NCBI RefSeq assembly: GCF_004299445.1
Contig: NZ_SCTC01000081.1
Coordinates: 1-45,990 of the forward strand
Length of the DNA stretch: 45,990 bases
Origin: Phenylobacterium sp.
GTDB lineage: Bacteria; Pseudomonadota; Alphaproteobacteria; Caulobacterales; Caulobacteraceae
Direction of reading: 5' to 3'
Shown here in pieces: positions 8,617-16,888 of this stretch (within the stretch, counting starts at the first letter, position 1; each line of letters opens with the position of its first letter). The position numbers and the translations under genes are program-made. Below the pieces are notes generated by a model. The model worked only from the letters and a program-made list of their open reading frames with translations. It ran no database searches and was not told the origin of the DNA.

Positions 8617-11432
8617 CGCGCCACGCTGGCGCGGGCGCGCTGCAGGTTGCCGCGCCGGCCGCCGGTGGAATCGGCGTCGCTGTCGCTGAGGGTGGCCAGC
8701 AGCGCGGCCTTGAGGGCGTTGCCCTTGCGCGCGTCGGTGACCTTCTGGCCCTCGGCGTCGACCACGTAGAAGCAGTCGACCGCGCGCTCGCCGTAGCCGT
8801 CGATGTGGGCCGAGGTGATGAGCAGACCGGCGTCCGACAGGGTGCGGGCCAGGCCCGCCAGCAGGCCGGGGCGGTCGCGCCCCGAGGCCTCGACCACCGT
8901 CGACATTTCCGAGGCCTCGTTGTCCAGCATCACCGCAGGGGTGATGGCGAAGGCGGCGGCCCGGCCCAGATCCTGGCGGCGGCGCTCCCGGATCACCGGC
9001 TCGCCGCGGGCGGCGCTGGCCAGGGCCTTGGCCAGCCGGTCCAGGGCGCGGTCGTCGTTGGCGCCGAACGGCGCGCCCGTCACGTCCTGCACATAGAACA
9101 CGTCCAGCGCCTGGCCGCCCCGCGAGGTGAACACCCGGGCGCCCACCACATTGGCGCCGGCGCCGGTGATGGCCTCGGCCAGGTCCACGAACAGGCGCGG
9201 GCGGTCGGCGGCGGCGACGACGACTTCGGAGGCGTTGAGGTCGCGCCGCACGCGCCCTTCGGCGGCGCTGCCGGGACCGCCGGACGCGGCCAGGGCCAGG
9301 CGGGCGTGGGTCAGCACCTCGTCGTCGGTGAAGGCCGTGAAGTAGGCGTCCTCCATCGCGTCGCCCCAGGGCTCGGCGCCGGCGTCGGCCTTCGCCAGGC
9401 GCACGCGGGCGTCGTAGGCGGCGTTCTCCTGGTAGCGGCGTAGCGCCGCCGCGGCGTCCGAGCCCCGGCCGCCGCGGAACACGGCCTCGGTGGCGCTGTA
9501 CAGCTCGCGCAGCAGCTGTCCCTTCCAGCCGTTCCAGACCCCCGGGCCCACGGCGCGGATGTCGGCCACGGTCAGCACCAGCAGCAGGCGCAGGCGCTCG
9601 GGGCTCTGCACGATGCGGGCGAAGTCGGCGACGGTGCGCGGATCCGAGACGTCGCGCTTCTGGGCGTAGTCGCTCATCACCAGGTGGTGCTCGACCAGCC
9701 AGGCGACCAGTTCGATCTTCGAGCGCTCGAGGCCCAGGCGCTCGCAGGCCTGCCGCGCCGCGCGCGCGCCGGCCACCTCCTGGCCGCCGGCCCCGCCCTT
9801 GCCGGTGTCGTGCAGCAGCATAGCCAGGAACAGCGCCTCGCGATCGGCGATCAGCGGCATGATCTGGGTGGCCAGCGGATGGTCGTCGGGCAGGCGCCCG
9901 GCGGCGATGTCGGCGATCACGCCCACGGCCCGCAGCGTGTGCTCGTCCACGGTGTACGAGTGGTACATGTTGAACTGCATCTGGGCCACGATCCGCCCGA
10001 ACTCGGGCAGGTAGCGGCCCAGGACGCCGGCCTCGGTCATCAGGGTCAGCGTCGTGCGCGGATCGCGCCCGCGGGCCAGGATATCCAGGAACACCTTGGC
10101 CGCGTGGCGGTCGCGCCGCACCGCCGAGGTGATCAGGTTCATCGAGCGCGACGCGGCGGTGAAGGCGTCGGGGTGCAGATCCAGGTTCCGCTGGTCTGCG
10201 ATCCGGAACAGCCGCAGCAGGTTGACCGGGTCGCTCTCGAAGATGTCGGCGTCGACGTCGAGGCGGCCGCCGATCTCGTGGAAGCCCGGCTCGGCCAGCG
10301 GCTTGCGCTTCACGCTGCGGCCCGGGATGAACCGGCTGATGCCCTTGGGCGCGATCTTGACGCGGTCGGCTTCCAGCTTGGCGGCGAACACGCGTGTCAG
10401 CGCGCCCACGTCCTTGGCGATGAGGAAGTAGCGCCGCATGAACCGCTCGACGGCCGGCGCGTCGCCGCGGTCGCCGTAGCCCATGCGCCGGGCGATCTCA
10501 GGCTGCAGGTCGAACGACAGGCGCTCCTCAGGCCGGCCCGTAGCGAAGTGCAGCTGGCAGCGGGTGGCCCACAGGAAGTCGAAGGCCACGATGAACGAGC
10601 GGATTTCGCGCCGGTCGAACATCTCGAGCTGCATGACGCGCTCGAGGCTCTCTCCGGGGTGCAGGTACTGGGCGATCCAGAAGAGGGTGTTGAGGTCGCG
10701 GAGACCGCCTTTCCCCTCTTTCACGTTCGGCTCGACCATGTAGCGGCTGGCGCCGGCGCGGGCGTGGCGCTCGTCACGCTCCTTGAGCTTGGCGGCCACG
10801 AACTCGGCGCCCGTGCCCTTCACCACTTCGCCGCGGAAACGCTTGATCAGCTCGTCCGCCAGCTTCTCGTCGCCGGTCAGGCGCCGGGCCTCGAGGATCG
10901 AGGTGCGGATCGTGAAGTCCTCGCGAGAGAGCTTGATGCACTCCTCGATGGTCCGCGAGGCGTGGCCCACTTTGAAGCCCAGGTCCCACAGGGCGTAGAG
11001 CATGTACTCGATCACGCTCTCGGCGTGGGCGGTCTGCTTGTAGGGACGCAGGAACAGGAGATCGAGGTCGGAATAGGGGGCAAGCGTGCCGCGGCCGTAG
11101 CCGCCCACCGCCATCAGCGCCAGACGCTCGCCCTCGGTGGGGTTGCGGGCGCGGAACACGTGCACGGTGGTGAAATCGTAGAGCGCCGAGACCACCTCGT
11201 CGGTGACGCCCGAGAGCAGGCGGGCCGTTTCGATGCCGCCCGCGCCGTTCTCCAGGCGCTCCTTGGCGATCATCCGGCCGCGGAACAGGGCCGCCTTGAG
11301 CACATCCAGCGCCGCCTTCCGCTGGGCGGCCTCGTCGCCCAGATTCTCCAACGCGGCGGCCGACAGCTGCGAGCGCAGCTTCACGCCGTCGACGACGTAT
11401 TCCAGGCGGGTGGGCTTGAGGCGGGCGGACAT
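8613..11432 (-). CDS. glnD: GlnD, bifunctional PII uridylyltransferase/uridylyl-removing enzyme
   Basis: Nitrogen sensor that uridylylates PII (GlnB/GlnK) when glutamine is low and removes UMP when it is high. About 939 residues from the ATG at 11432 (MSARLKPTRLEY). An in-frame ATG four codons upstream is also possible. Domains in order: nucleotidyltransferase with GGYGRGTLAPYSDLDLLFL (around residue 110), the GlnD helical linker, an HD phosphohydrolase with LHDTGKG near residue 540, and two C-terminal ACT domains that bind glutamine (RPRLFVDLAEAITGAGANVV and RDRPGLLAGLARTLSDAGLL). All active-site motifs look intact. A divergent small gene starts about 130 bases upstream. Confidence 0.96.
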   Translation of the reverse strand: MSARLKPTRLEYVVDGVKLRSQLSAAALENLGDEAAQRKAALDVLKAALFRGRMIAKERLENGAGGIETARLLSGVTDEVVSALYDFTTVHVFRARNPTEGERLALMAVGGYGRGTLAPYSDLDLLFLRPYKQTAHAESVIEYMLYALWDLGFKVGHASRTIEECIKLSREDFTIRTSILEARRLTGDEKLADELIKRFRGEVVKGTGAEFVAAKLKERDERHARAGASRYMVEPNVKEGKGGLRDLNTLFWIAQYLHPGESLERVMQLEMFDRREIRSFIVAFDFLWATRCQLHFATGRPEERLSFDLQPEIARRMGYGDRGDAPAVERFMRRYFLIAKDVGALTRVFAAKLEADRVKIAPKGISRFIPGRSVKRKPLAEPGFHEIGGRLDVDADIFESDPVNLLRLFRIADQRNLDLHPDAFTAASRSMNLITSAVRRDRHAAKVFLDILARGRDPRTTLTLMTEAGVLGRYLPEFGRIVAQMQFNMYHSYTVDEHTLRAVGVIADIAAGRLPDDHPLATQIMPLIADREALFLAMLLHDTGKGGAGGQEVAGARAARQACERLGLERSKIELVAWLVEHHLVMSDYAQKRDVSDPRTVADFARIVQSPERLRLLLVLTVADIRAVGPGVWNGWKGQLLRELYSATEAVFRGGRGSDAAAALRRYQENAAYDARVRLAKADAGAEPWGDAMEDAYFTAFTDDEVLTHARLALAASGGPGSAAEGRVRRDLNASEVVVAAADRPRLFVDLAEAITGAGANVVGARVFTSRGGQALDVFYVQDVTGAPFGANDDRALDRLAKALASAARGEPVIRERRRQDLGRAAAFAITPAVMLDNEASEMSTVVEASGRDRPGLLAGLARTLSDAGLLITSAHIDGYGERAVDCFYVVDAEGQKVTDARKGNALKAALLATLSDSDADSTGGRRGNLQRARASVAR

Positions 11433-11561
11433 CGGGCCACGCATATAGGACGGATCGTTAACGGACGCAGGTGGTTCGCGCTTTTCCGGCGCGGATCGTA
11501 CCGCTAAGGGCTCCGGCCCCGGTAAGTGTTTTGGCCCGGTGTGCGTTCGAGTGGCGTGGTC

Positions 11562-11912
11562 ATGAGCAGAGGATCGTATCGCGGCGGCTCGACCTCTGTC
11601 GGCTGGAACGCCAACCGCTATGTCTCGCCCTCGCTCACCGGGCGCACGCGCAAGGGCAAGGCGCTGATCAAGGATCTCACCGCCCGCACCGCCCAGAGCC
11701 GCGCCGAGCTGGCCGAGCAGGATGAGCGGGCCAGGAAGCGCCACGGCCTGGCGCCGGCGAAGGCGAAGGCGCCGGTGACCACCGCCACGGCGGCGAGCAC
11801 GGGACGATCGGGCGTGGCGGATCAGGCCCGCAAGCGGCTCAAGGCCGGCGGGCGTCAGGCGTTCTCGGTGACCGTGGTGAAGCGCAGGCGGCGCAAGGGC
11901 CGCCAGCCTTAG
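11562..11912 (+). CDS. Small basic protein of unknown function
   Basis: A 116-residue protein I do not recognise. It is rich in lysine and arginine, opens MSRGSYRGGSTSVGWNANRY and ends in a cluster VVKRRRRKGRQP; the middle is a probable helix with many charged residues. There is no signal peptide or membrane segment. Third codon positions are overwhelmingly G or C, as in real genes of this window, so it is likely translated. The frame is open a little upstream, but the ATG at 11562 is the more sensible start, with no strong Shine-Dalgarno. A nucleic-acid-binding role would fit the charge but is not demonstrated. It diverges from glnD and converges on the next gene. Confidence 0.6.
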   Translation: MSRGSYRGGSTSVGWNANRYVSPSLTGRTRKGKALIKDLTARTAQSRAELAEQDERARKRHGLAPAKAKAPVTTATAASTGRSGVADQARKRLKAGGRQAFSVTVVKRRRRKGRQP

Positions 11913-11918
11913 GCAGAG

Positions 11919-12467
11919 CTAGGAGGAGTCGGTCGGCTGGGCCTCTGCCTCGTCCTCGGTCTCGTCGGAATCCGGCGAGCCCCCAGACGGCGGCAGATCG
12001 ACGAACATCTCGCGCATGCGGACGATGTGCGCCTCGATGGGCTCGTCGAGGAAGCCGTGATCCTGGCTCTCGTCCTCAAGCGTGGCGAGGAGGAAGGTGC
12101 GCATGTCGTCGACCTCTTCATCGTCCAGCGCCTCGGCGTGCTCGGCGATCACGCGATCGACGGCGGCATAGACCTCGCGAATGCGCTGATTGATCTGCGA
12201 TTGCTCGTGGACGGTCCGACCCCCCGGGGCGGCGGCGGCCTCGCGGGCGCCGGCGTCGCGGTCGCGCTTCAGGCGCGACTTGAGCAGGAGCGATTGGCGG
12301 TAGCCCCGGGCGACGCGCTCGGACGCGCGGGCGAGATGGCAGGCGGCGTCGACGTCGGGCTCGTCCAGGGCGCGCTCGGACAGGCGGGTGGCGAGGCGCA
12401 GCTGCGCCTGCGCGAGGCGCGCGAGGCCCTCGGCTTCCTCATCGGTGATGGCGAGCGGATCGATCAT
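11919..12467 (-). CDS. Conserved-looking helical protein of unknown function
   Basis: A 182-residue acidic, almost fully helical protein without membrane segments. The N-terminal half (ITDEEAEGLARLAQAQLRLA) has regular heptad-like leucine and alanine spacing that could form a helical bundle. A central charged loop is followed by EVYAAVDRVIAEHAEALDDE, and the C-terminus is an acidic, probably disordered tail ending QPTDSS. Composition and codon use look like a genuine gene. No catalytic motif is visible and I assign no function. It converges with the small basic protein, with 6 bases between the stop codons. Confidence 0.75.
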   Translation of the reverse strand: MIDPLAITDEEAEGLARLAQAQLRLATRLSERALDEPDVDAACHLARASERVARGYRQSLLLKSRLKRDRDAGAREAAAAPGGRTVHEQSQINQRIREVYAAVDRVIAEHAEALDDEEVDDMRTFLLATLEDESQDHGFLDEPIEAHIVRMREMFVDLPPSGGSPDSDETEDEAEAQPTDSS

Positions 12468-12495
12468 TCGCCCGCGAGGGAAACACGGACCTACG

Positions 12496-13104
12496 TCAAA
12501 AGCGGTCGGAAGAGGCCGAGCGTGACAGCACGTCGGCCAACTGCTGCGTCCCGTCCCACAGCACCCCGCCCCAACCGGCGGCGCGCGCGGCCTCGACGTT
12601 GGACGGCTTGTCGTCGATCAGGGTGAGGTCCACGGCGTGGAAGCCGGTGCGGGCTTCAACGGCGGCGAAGAACGCCGGGTCGGGCTTTCCGCAGCCCACG
12701 TCGGCGGAATAGTGGATAGCGTCGAACCGGTCGCGCAGGCCCAGGGTGTTCCAGAGGTAGGCGGCGCGCCGGTGCTCCTGGACGGTGGCGAGGTGGAGCT
12801 GGACGCCGGTGGCGCGCAGGGCGGCGAGGTCGGCCAGCAGCGTGTCGTCGAGCTGGGCGTCCTTGGCGAACCAGTAGTCCGCGAGGGCCTGGCTGGTCAG
12901 GTGCGGCGCGATCTCGGCCAGGACCGGGGCGAGGCGGTCATGCAGGGCGGCGCGGCCGTTGGAGATGTCGTCCCAATGCGGCGCGAAGAAGCGGGCCTGG
13001 AGGGTGGCGACGGAGAGGCCGAGGTCGCGCTCCATGTCGACGGCCCAGCCGCCGGGGCGCGGAATCACCACGACGCCGTCGACGTCGACCATGAGGGCTT
13101 TCAA
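12496..13104 (-). CDS. HAD-superfamily hydrolase
   Basis: Phosphatase-like haloacid dehalogenase protein of about 200 residues. Motif I is the MVDVDGVVV strand with the nucleophilic Asp near the N-terminus. Motif II is the LHLATVQEHRR region, motif III the lysine in GCGKPDPAFF, and motif IV the acidic pair in LTLIDDKPSNVEAARAAGW. The middle is a helical cap. The start is uncertain: the ATG at 13092 would begin inside the first beta-strand, so I prefer the TTG at 13104; no clear Shine-Dalgarno is present for either. The substrate is not predictable from the sequence. A paired palindromic repeat lies directly upstream. Confidence 0.85.
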   Translation of the reverse strand: MKALMVDVDGVVVIPRPGGWAVDMERDLGLSVATLQARFFAPHWDDISNGRAALHDRLAPVLAEIAPHLTSQALADYWFAKDAQLDDTLLADLAALRATGVQLHLATVQEHRRAAYLWNTLGLRDRFDAIHYSADVGCGKPDPAFFAAVEARTGFHAVDLTLIDDKPSNVEAARAAGWGGVLWDGTQQLADVLSRSASSDRF

Positions 13105-13191
13105 GCGAGCACCGTCAGGTGAGGGGCGTCCATGGATCTCATGGGGGGATGCGAGCCTGCCTCTCAAAGTCAGTCAAGGACCGGCCCCCTG

Positions 13192-13397
13192 CCTTTCCCA
13201 CGCAGTGGGAGAGGGGGACCGCACGCCGAGGCCGAAGGCCGTAGAGCGGGTGGTGGAGAGGGCGAGCCTCATCCCCTGAATTCAGAGCAGCCCGGTCAAA
13301 CCACAGAGCTTGTAGCCTGCCCTCTCCACCATCGGCTCTACCCCCGGCTTTCGCCGGGGTCGGCCGACGGTCCCCCTCTCCCACTGCGTGGGAAAGG
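13192..13397. repeat. Family A intergenic inverted-repeat element, copy 1
   Basis: The roughly 300 bases between the HAD gene and mutS hold no gene. They hold two arms of about 75 bases in inverted orientation (13192-13263 and 13319-13397) around a unique spacer of about 55 bases. Each arm contains a short hairpin (CCCAC-GCA-GTGGG), a run of G, and a segment ending GGTGGAGAGGGC or its complement. A second copy of the same design is at 37231-37437. There is no coding capacity and no recognisable transposase, so it may be a REP/MITE-like element or a transcript-end structure between convergent or co-directional genes. Confidence 0.8.
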
Positions 13398-13410
13398 AAG
13401 GGTGCGAACT

Positions 13411-16119
13411 CTACGCCCCGCCCATCAGCCCCTTGAGCCGATACAGCGCGTCCATCGCCTCGCGGGGGCTCATGCCGTCGACGTCGAGGACCTGCAGCGC
13501 CTCCTCGACCTTGCTGGGCCCGAACTTGGCTTCCGGCTCGGCGACGGCGGCGAAGAGGGGGAGGTCGTCGAGGTTGGCGGGGCCGGCGGATTCCTTCTCG
13601 AGGCGTTCGAGGACCTGTTTCGCGCGGGCCACCACCGGCATCGGCACGCCGGCCAGCTTGGCCACCTGCACGCCGTAGCTGCGGTCGGCGGGGCCCGGCC
13701 CGGCTTCGTGCAGGAAGATCAGCTCGCCGTTCCACTCCTTGGCCTTGAGGCTGAGGTTGGAGACGTAGGGCAGGCGGCCCTCAAGGACCGCGAGCTCATG
13801 GTAGTGGGTCGCGAACAGCGCCCGGCAGCGGTTGGTCTCGTGCAGGGCCTCGGCGCAGGCCCAGGCGATGGCGAGGCCGTCGTAGGTGGCGGTGCCGCGG
13901 CCGATTTCGTCCAGGATCACCAGGCTGCGGGGCGTAGCCTGGCTGAGGATTGCGGCGGTCTCGACCATCTCCATCATGAAGGTGGAGCGGCCGCGGGCCA
14001 GGTCGTCGCCGGCGCCGACGCGGCTGAACAGGCGGTCGACGACGCCGAGGCGCAGGCGTTTCGCCGGCACGAAGCAGCCGGACTGCGCCAGCACGGCCAG
14101 CAGCGCGTTCTGGCGCAGGAAGGTGGACTTACCGGCCATGTTCGGGCCGGTCACGAGGCTGAGGCGCGGGCCCCCGACGCCCGCGCCGTCCAGGCGGCAG
14201 TCGTTGGGCGTGAAGGCGTCGCCCGCCCGGCGCACGGCGTTCTCGACCACCGGATGTCGCGCGGCCTCGGCCTCGAAGGCGGTGGAGCGGTCGAGGATCG
14301 GGCGGGTCGCGCCGACGTCGTCGGCCCATTCGGCGAGGGCCGCGGCGACGTCCAGGGTGGCGGCGGCGTGGGCGGCGGCCTGGATCAGCGGGGCCACCCG
14401 GGTCGCGGCCTCGCGCCAGGCTTCGAAGGTGTCGAGCTCGATGGCCAGCGCCCGCTCGGCCGCCTGGGCGATCTTCGCGTCCAGCTCGGCCAGTTCCACG
14501 GTGGTGAAGCGCACCTGGTTGGCCATGGTCTGGCGGTGGATGAACGCAGCGTTGAGAGGCGGCTTCAGGAGCGGCTCGGCGGCCTTGGCCGTAGCCTCGA
14601 CGAAGTAGCCCAGCACGGCGTTGTGGCGGACCTTGAGCGTCACGCCGCTGTCGGCGACCAGCTGGGCCTCCAGGGCGGCGATGACGCGGCGGCTGTCGTC
14701 GCGCAGGGCGCGGGCCTGGTCCAGTTCGGGCCGCACGCCGGGGGCCACGAAGCCGCCGTCGCGGGCCAGCGCGGGCAGGTCGGGACCCAGGCCGTCGACC
14801 ATCAGCTCCAGGAAGCTGGCGAGGTCGGGGACACTCTCAAGGTGGAGGGCCGACAGCGCCTGGGCAGTCTCAGTGGGCAGGGTCACCAGCGGGTCGCGCA
14901 GTTCGGCGAACAGGCGGCAGACGGCGCCGCCGGCGGTGAGACCGTCGCGCAGGGCGCCCAGGTCGCGCGGCCCGCCCCTGCCCAGGGCCAGGCGCGACAG
15001 GCCGCGCGCCATGTCGGGCAGCCCCTTCAGGGTCTCGCGCAGCTTCTGCCGCTGGGCGCGGTGGCCGACGAACCAGGCGACGGCGTCCAGGCGCACGTCG
15101 ATCGCCGCCGGGTCCAGCAGCGGCCGCGCCAGACGCGCCGCCAGCATGCGCGCGCCTGGCGCGGTGACCGTGCGGTCGATGGCGGCCAGCAGCGAACCGT
15201 CGCGGGTTCCCGACGTCGACTTCTCGATCTCCAGGCTGGCCCGCGTCGCCGGGTCGATGACCATGACGTCGCTCTCGCCGGCCCGGCGCGGCGCCGAGAG
15301 GGCGGGCAGCCGCCCGGCCTGGGTGGTCTCCAGGTGGGCCGCGATGAGGCCCAGGGCCGAGATCTCGGCGCCCGACAGCGGGCCGAAGCCGTCGAGGGTG
15401 TCGACGCCGTAGAGGCGCTTCAGCCGGGTCTCGGACGCGCCGGGTTCGGCGAGCGCGCTGGGCATCGGCTGGATGAAGCCGCCGGCCTGCTTCAGCGCCG
15501 CGCTGACCGCCTCGTCGGCGAACAGGCGGTCGGGGACCAGCACCTCGGAGGGCCCCAGGGCGGCCAGGGTCGAGGCCAGTCCGGACACCGTGACAGCCAG
15601 GCACTCGACCTCGCCGGTGGAGAGCTCGACGCTGGCCACAGCCGCGCCGCCCGCGCGGACGGAGACGGCGGCCAGGCGGTTGGCGCCTCTGGCGTCCAGC
15701 AGCCCGTCCTCGGTGAGCGTGCCGGGCGTCACCACGCGGGTGACCTCGCGGCGGACCACCGCCTTGTGGCCGCGCTTCTTCGCCTCGGCCGCGTCTTCCA
15801 GCTGGTCGCAGACGGCGACCTTGAAGCCCGCCCGGATCAGCTTGGCGAGATAGGCCTCCATGGCGTGCGCCGGGACGCCGGCCATGGGGATCGGCGCGCC
15901 GCCGTGCTGGCCGCGTGCGGTCAGCGTGATGCCAAGGGTCGCGGCGGCCTTCTGGGCGTCCTCGAAGAACAGTTCGTAGAAGTCGCCCATGCGGAAGAAC
16001 ACCAGCGCGTCGGGCTGGCGCGCCTTGGCCTCGAAGTACTGGGCCATCACCGGCGTGGCGCCGGCGGCGTCGGGCGTTGGGGCGGAGACCTGGGCGTTCA
16101 TCGGGCTGTTGAGTGTCAT
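13411..16119 (-). CDS. mutS: MutS, DNA mismatch repair protein
   Basis: Mismatch-recognition ATPase of about 902 residues. The N-terminal mismatch-binding domain has the Phe-x-Glu motif in ARQPDALVFFRMGDFYELFF. The connector, core and clamp domains follow. The C-terminal ATPase has Walker A GPNMAGKST at about residues 658-666 and Walker B LVILDEIGRGTATYDGLA. I chose the ATG at 16119 (MTLNSPMNAQ); the ATG at 16101 is an alternative. The frame open to 16284 runs through a palindromic element and is not coding. The length matches alphaproteobacterial MutS, which is slightly longer than the E. coli protein. No mutL is in the window. Confidence 0.97.
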   Translation of the reverse strand: MTLNSPMNAQVSAPTPDAAGATPVMAQYFEAKARQPDALVFFRMGDFYELFFEDAQKAAATLGITLTARGQHGGAPIPMAGVPAHAMEAYLAKLIRAGFKVAVCDQLEDAAEAKKRGHKAVVRREVTRVVTPGTLTEDGLLDARGANRLAAVSVRAGGAAVASVELSTGEVECLAVTVSGLASTLAALGPSEVLVPDRLFADEAVSAALKQAGGFIQPMPSALAEPGASETRLKRLYGVDTLDGFGPLSGAEISALGLIAAHLETTQAGRLPALSAPRRAGESDVMVIDPATRASLEIEKSTSGTRDGSLLAAIDRTVTAPGARMLAARLARPLLDPAAIDVRLDAVAWFVGHRAQRQKLRETLKGLPDMARGLSRLALGRGGPRDLGALRDGLTAGGAVCRLFAELRDPLVTLPTETAQALSALHLESVPDLASFLELMVDGLGPDLPALARDGGFVAPGVRPELDQARALRDDSRRVIAALEAQLVADSGVTLKVRHNAVLGYFVEATAKAAEPLLKPPLNAAFIHRQTMANQVRFTTVELAELDAKIAQAAERALAIELDTFEAWREAATRVAPLIQAAAHAAATLDVAAALAEWADDVGATRPILDRSTAFEAEAARHPVVENAVRRAGDAFTPNDCRLDGAGVGGPRLSLVTGPNMAGKSTFLRQNALLAVLAQSGCFVPAKRLRLGVVDRLFSRVGAGDDLARGRSTFMMEMVETAAILSQATPRSLVILDEIGRGTATYDGLAIAWACAEALHETNRCRALFATHYHELAVLEGRLPYVSNLSLKAKEWNGELIFLHEAGPGPADRSYGVQVAKLAGVPMPVVARAKQVLERLEKESAGPANLDDLPLFAAVAEPEAKFGPSKVEEALQVLDVDGMSPREAMDALYRLKGLMGGA

Positions 16120-16137
16120 TCGATTCGACAGGGTCAA

Positions 16138-16212
16138 CGCCCCCTCCACCACTTCGTGGTCCCCCTCCCCCGCAAGCGGGTGAGGAACTGGAGCGACATG
16201 ATGGAGGGGGCG
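16138..16212. repeat. Intergenic cruciform element between mutS and the GNAT gene
   Basis: Perfect 11-base arms CGCCCCCTCCA (16138-16148) and TGGAGGGGGCG (16202-16212) enclose a second small hairpin, ACCAC-TTC-GTGGT, and a CCCGCAAGCGGG stem. It resembles one arm of the family A elements in base composition and in the CCACCAC core but is not a full copy. It lies in the divergent promoter region of mutS and the acetyltransferase, so it could also be part of their 5' untranslated regions. Confidence 0.7.
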
Positions 16213-16295
16213 CTGCTCGCGCCACGACGCTAGAGGACGCGACCGAGTCCCGCACCCCCTTGAACCGCGCCGTGCGAGGCCCAAGCTGTGGATAG

Positions 16296-16841
16296 ATGGC
16301 TTACGGCAGCGTTGATTCGCGTTTCGTGGTCTTCCCCGCCGGCCCGGCCGACGCCGAGGCCCTGGCGTACGCGCACGTCACATCCTGGCGAGAGACCTAC
16401 CGCGGCCTCCTTCCCGACGCCTACCTGGCGCGGATGTCCGAGACGGCCCACGCGCGGCGGTTCGCCCATCAGCTGCTGAGGCCCGGTCCCGATGACGTCA
16501 CCCTGGCCGCGGCCGATCGCTGGGGCATCGTGGGCTACGCCCAGGGCGGGCCGTCGCGGCGGGGCGCGCCAGGCGAGGCCGAGATCGCCACGCTGTACGT
16601 TGTGCGCGCCGCGCAGGGCCGCGGCCTGGGCGGCCGGCTGTTGCGGGACGCGGCCCGGGCGCTGGCCGAGCACGGCGCCCGGTCGCTGGTGATCTCGGTG
16701 CTGCGCGACAACACGCCCGCGCGGCGGTTCTACGAGCACCTGGGCGGCGAGGCGGAGCCCGCCCGCCAGGAGCCTGGCCCCGGCGGCGGCGCCTATTGGG
16801 AAGTGGCGTACAGGTGGCCCGAGATTGAGACGCTGTTCTAG
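16296..16841 (+). CDS. GNAT family N-acetyltransferase
   Basis: A 181-residue acetyltransferase. The N-terminal substrate region has VTSWRETYRGLLPDAYL, common in GNAT proteins of unknown substrate. The acetyl-CoA loop is VVRAAQGRGLGGRLLRDAA, and the last strand-helix is VLRDNTPARRFYEHLGG. The length and motifs are complete. The start is the ATG at 16296. The substrate (protein, amino sugar or small amine) is not evident. It is divergent from mutS and converges on the ABC ATPase gene. Confidence 0.88.
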   Translation: MAYGSVDSRFVVFPAGPADAEALAYAHVTSWRETYRGLLPDAYLARMSETAHARRFAHQLLRPGPDDVTLAAADRWGIVGYAQGGPSRRGAPGEAEIATLYVVRAAQGRGLGGRLLRDAARALAEHGARSLVISVLRDNTPARRFYEHLGGEAEPARQEPGPGGGAYWEVAYRWPEIETLF

Positions 16842-16888
16842 CGATCCTCCCCGACCCCTGGATCCCGGCCCGACCTTCCCCGCCCGGC

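Noticed and set aside
9684..11507. A 607-codon frame opposite glnD
   Set aside because: Antisense shadow of glnD with shadow-type composition and no recognisable motif.
13132..16233. An open frame of over 1,000 codons on the plus strand opposite mutS
   Set aside because: It is glycine-, arginine- and histidine-rich low-complexity protein with no domains, an antisense shadow caused by the GC-rich third positions of mutS.
16275..16285. TGTGGATAG near the GNAT start as a DnaA box
   Set aside because: One mismatch to the consensus and no supporting sites nearby.
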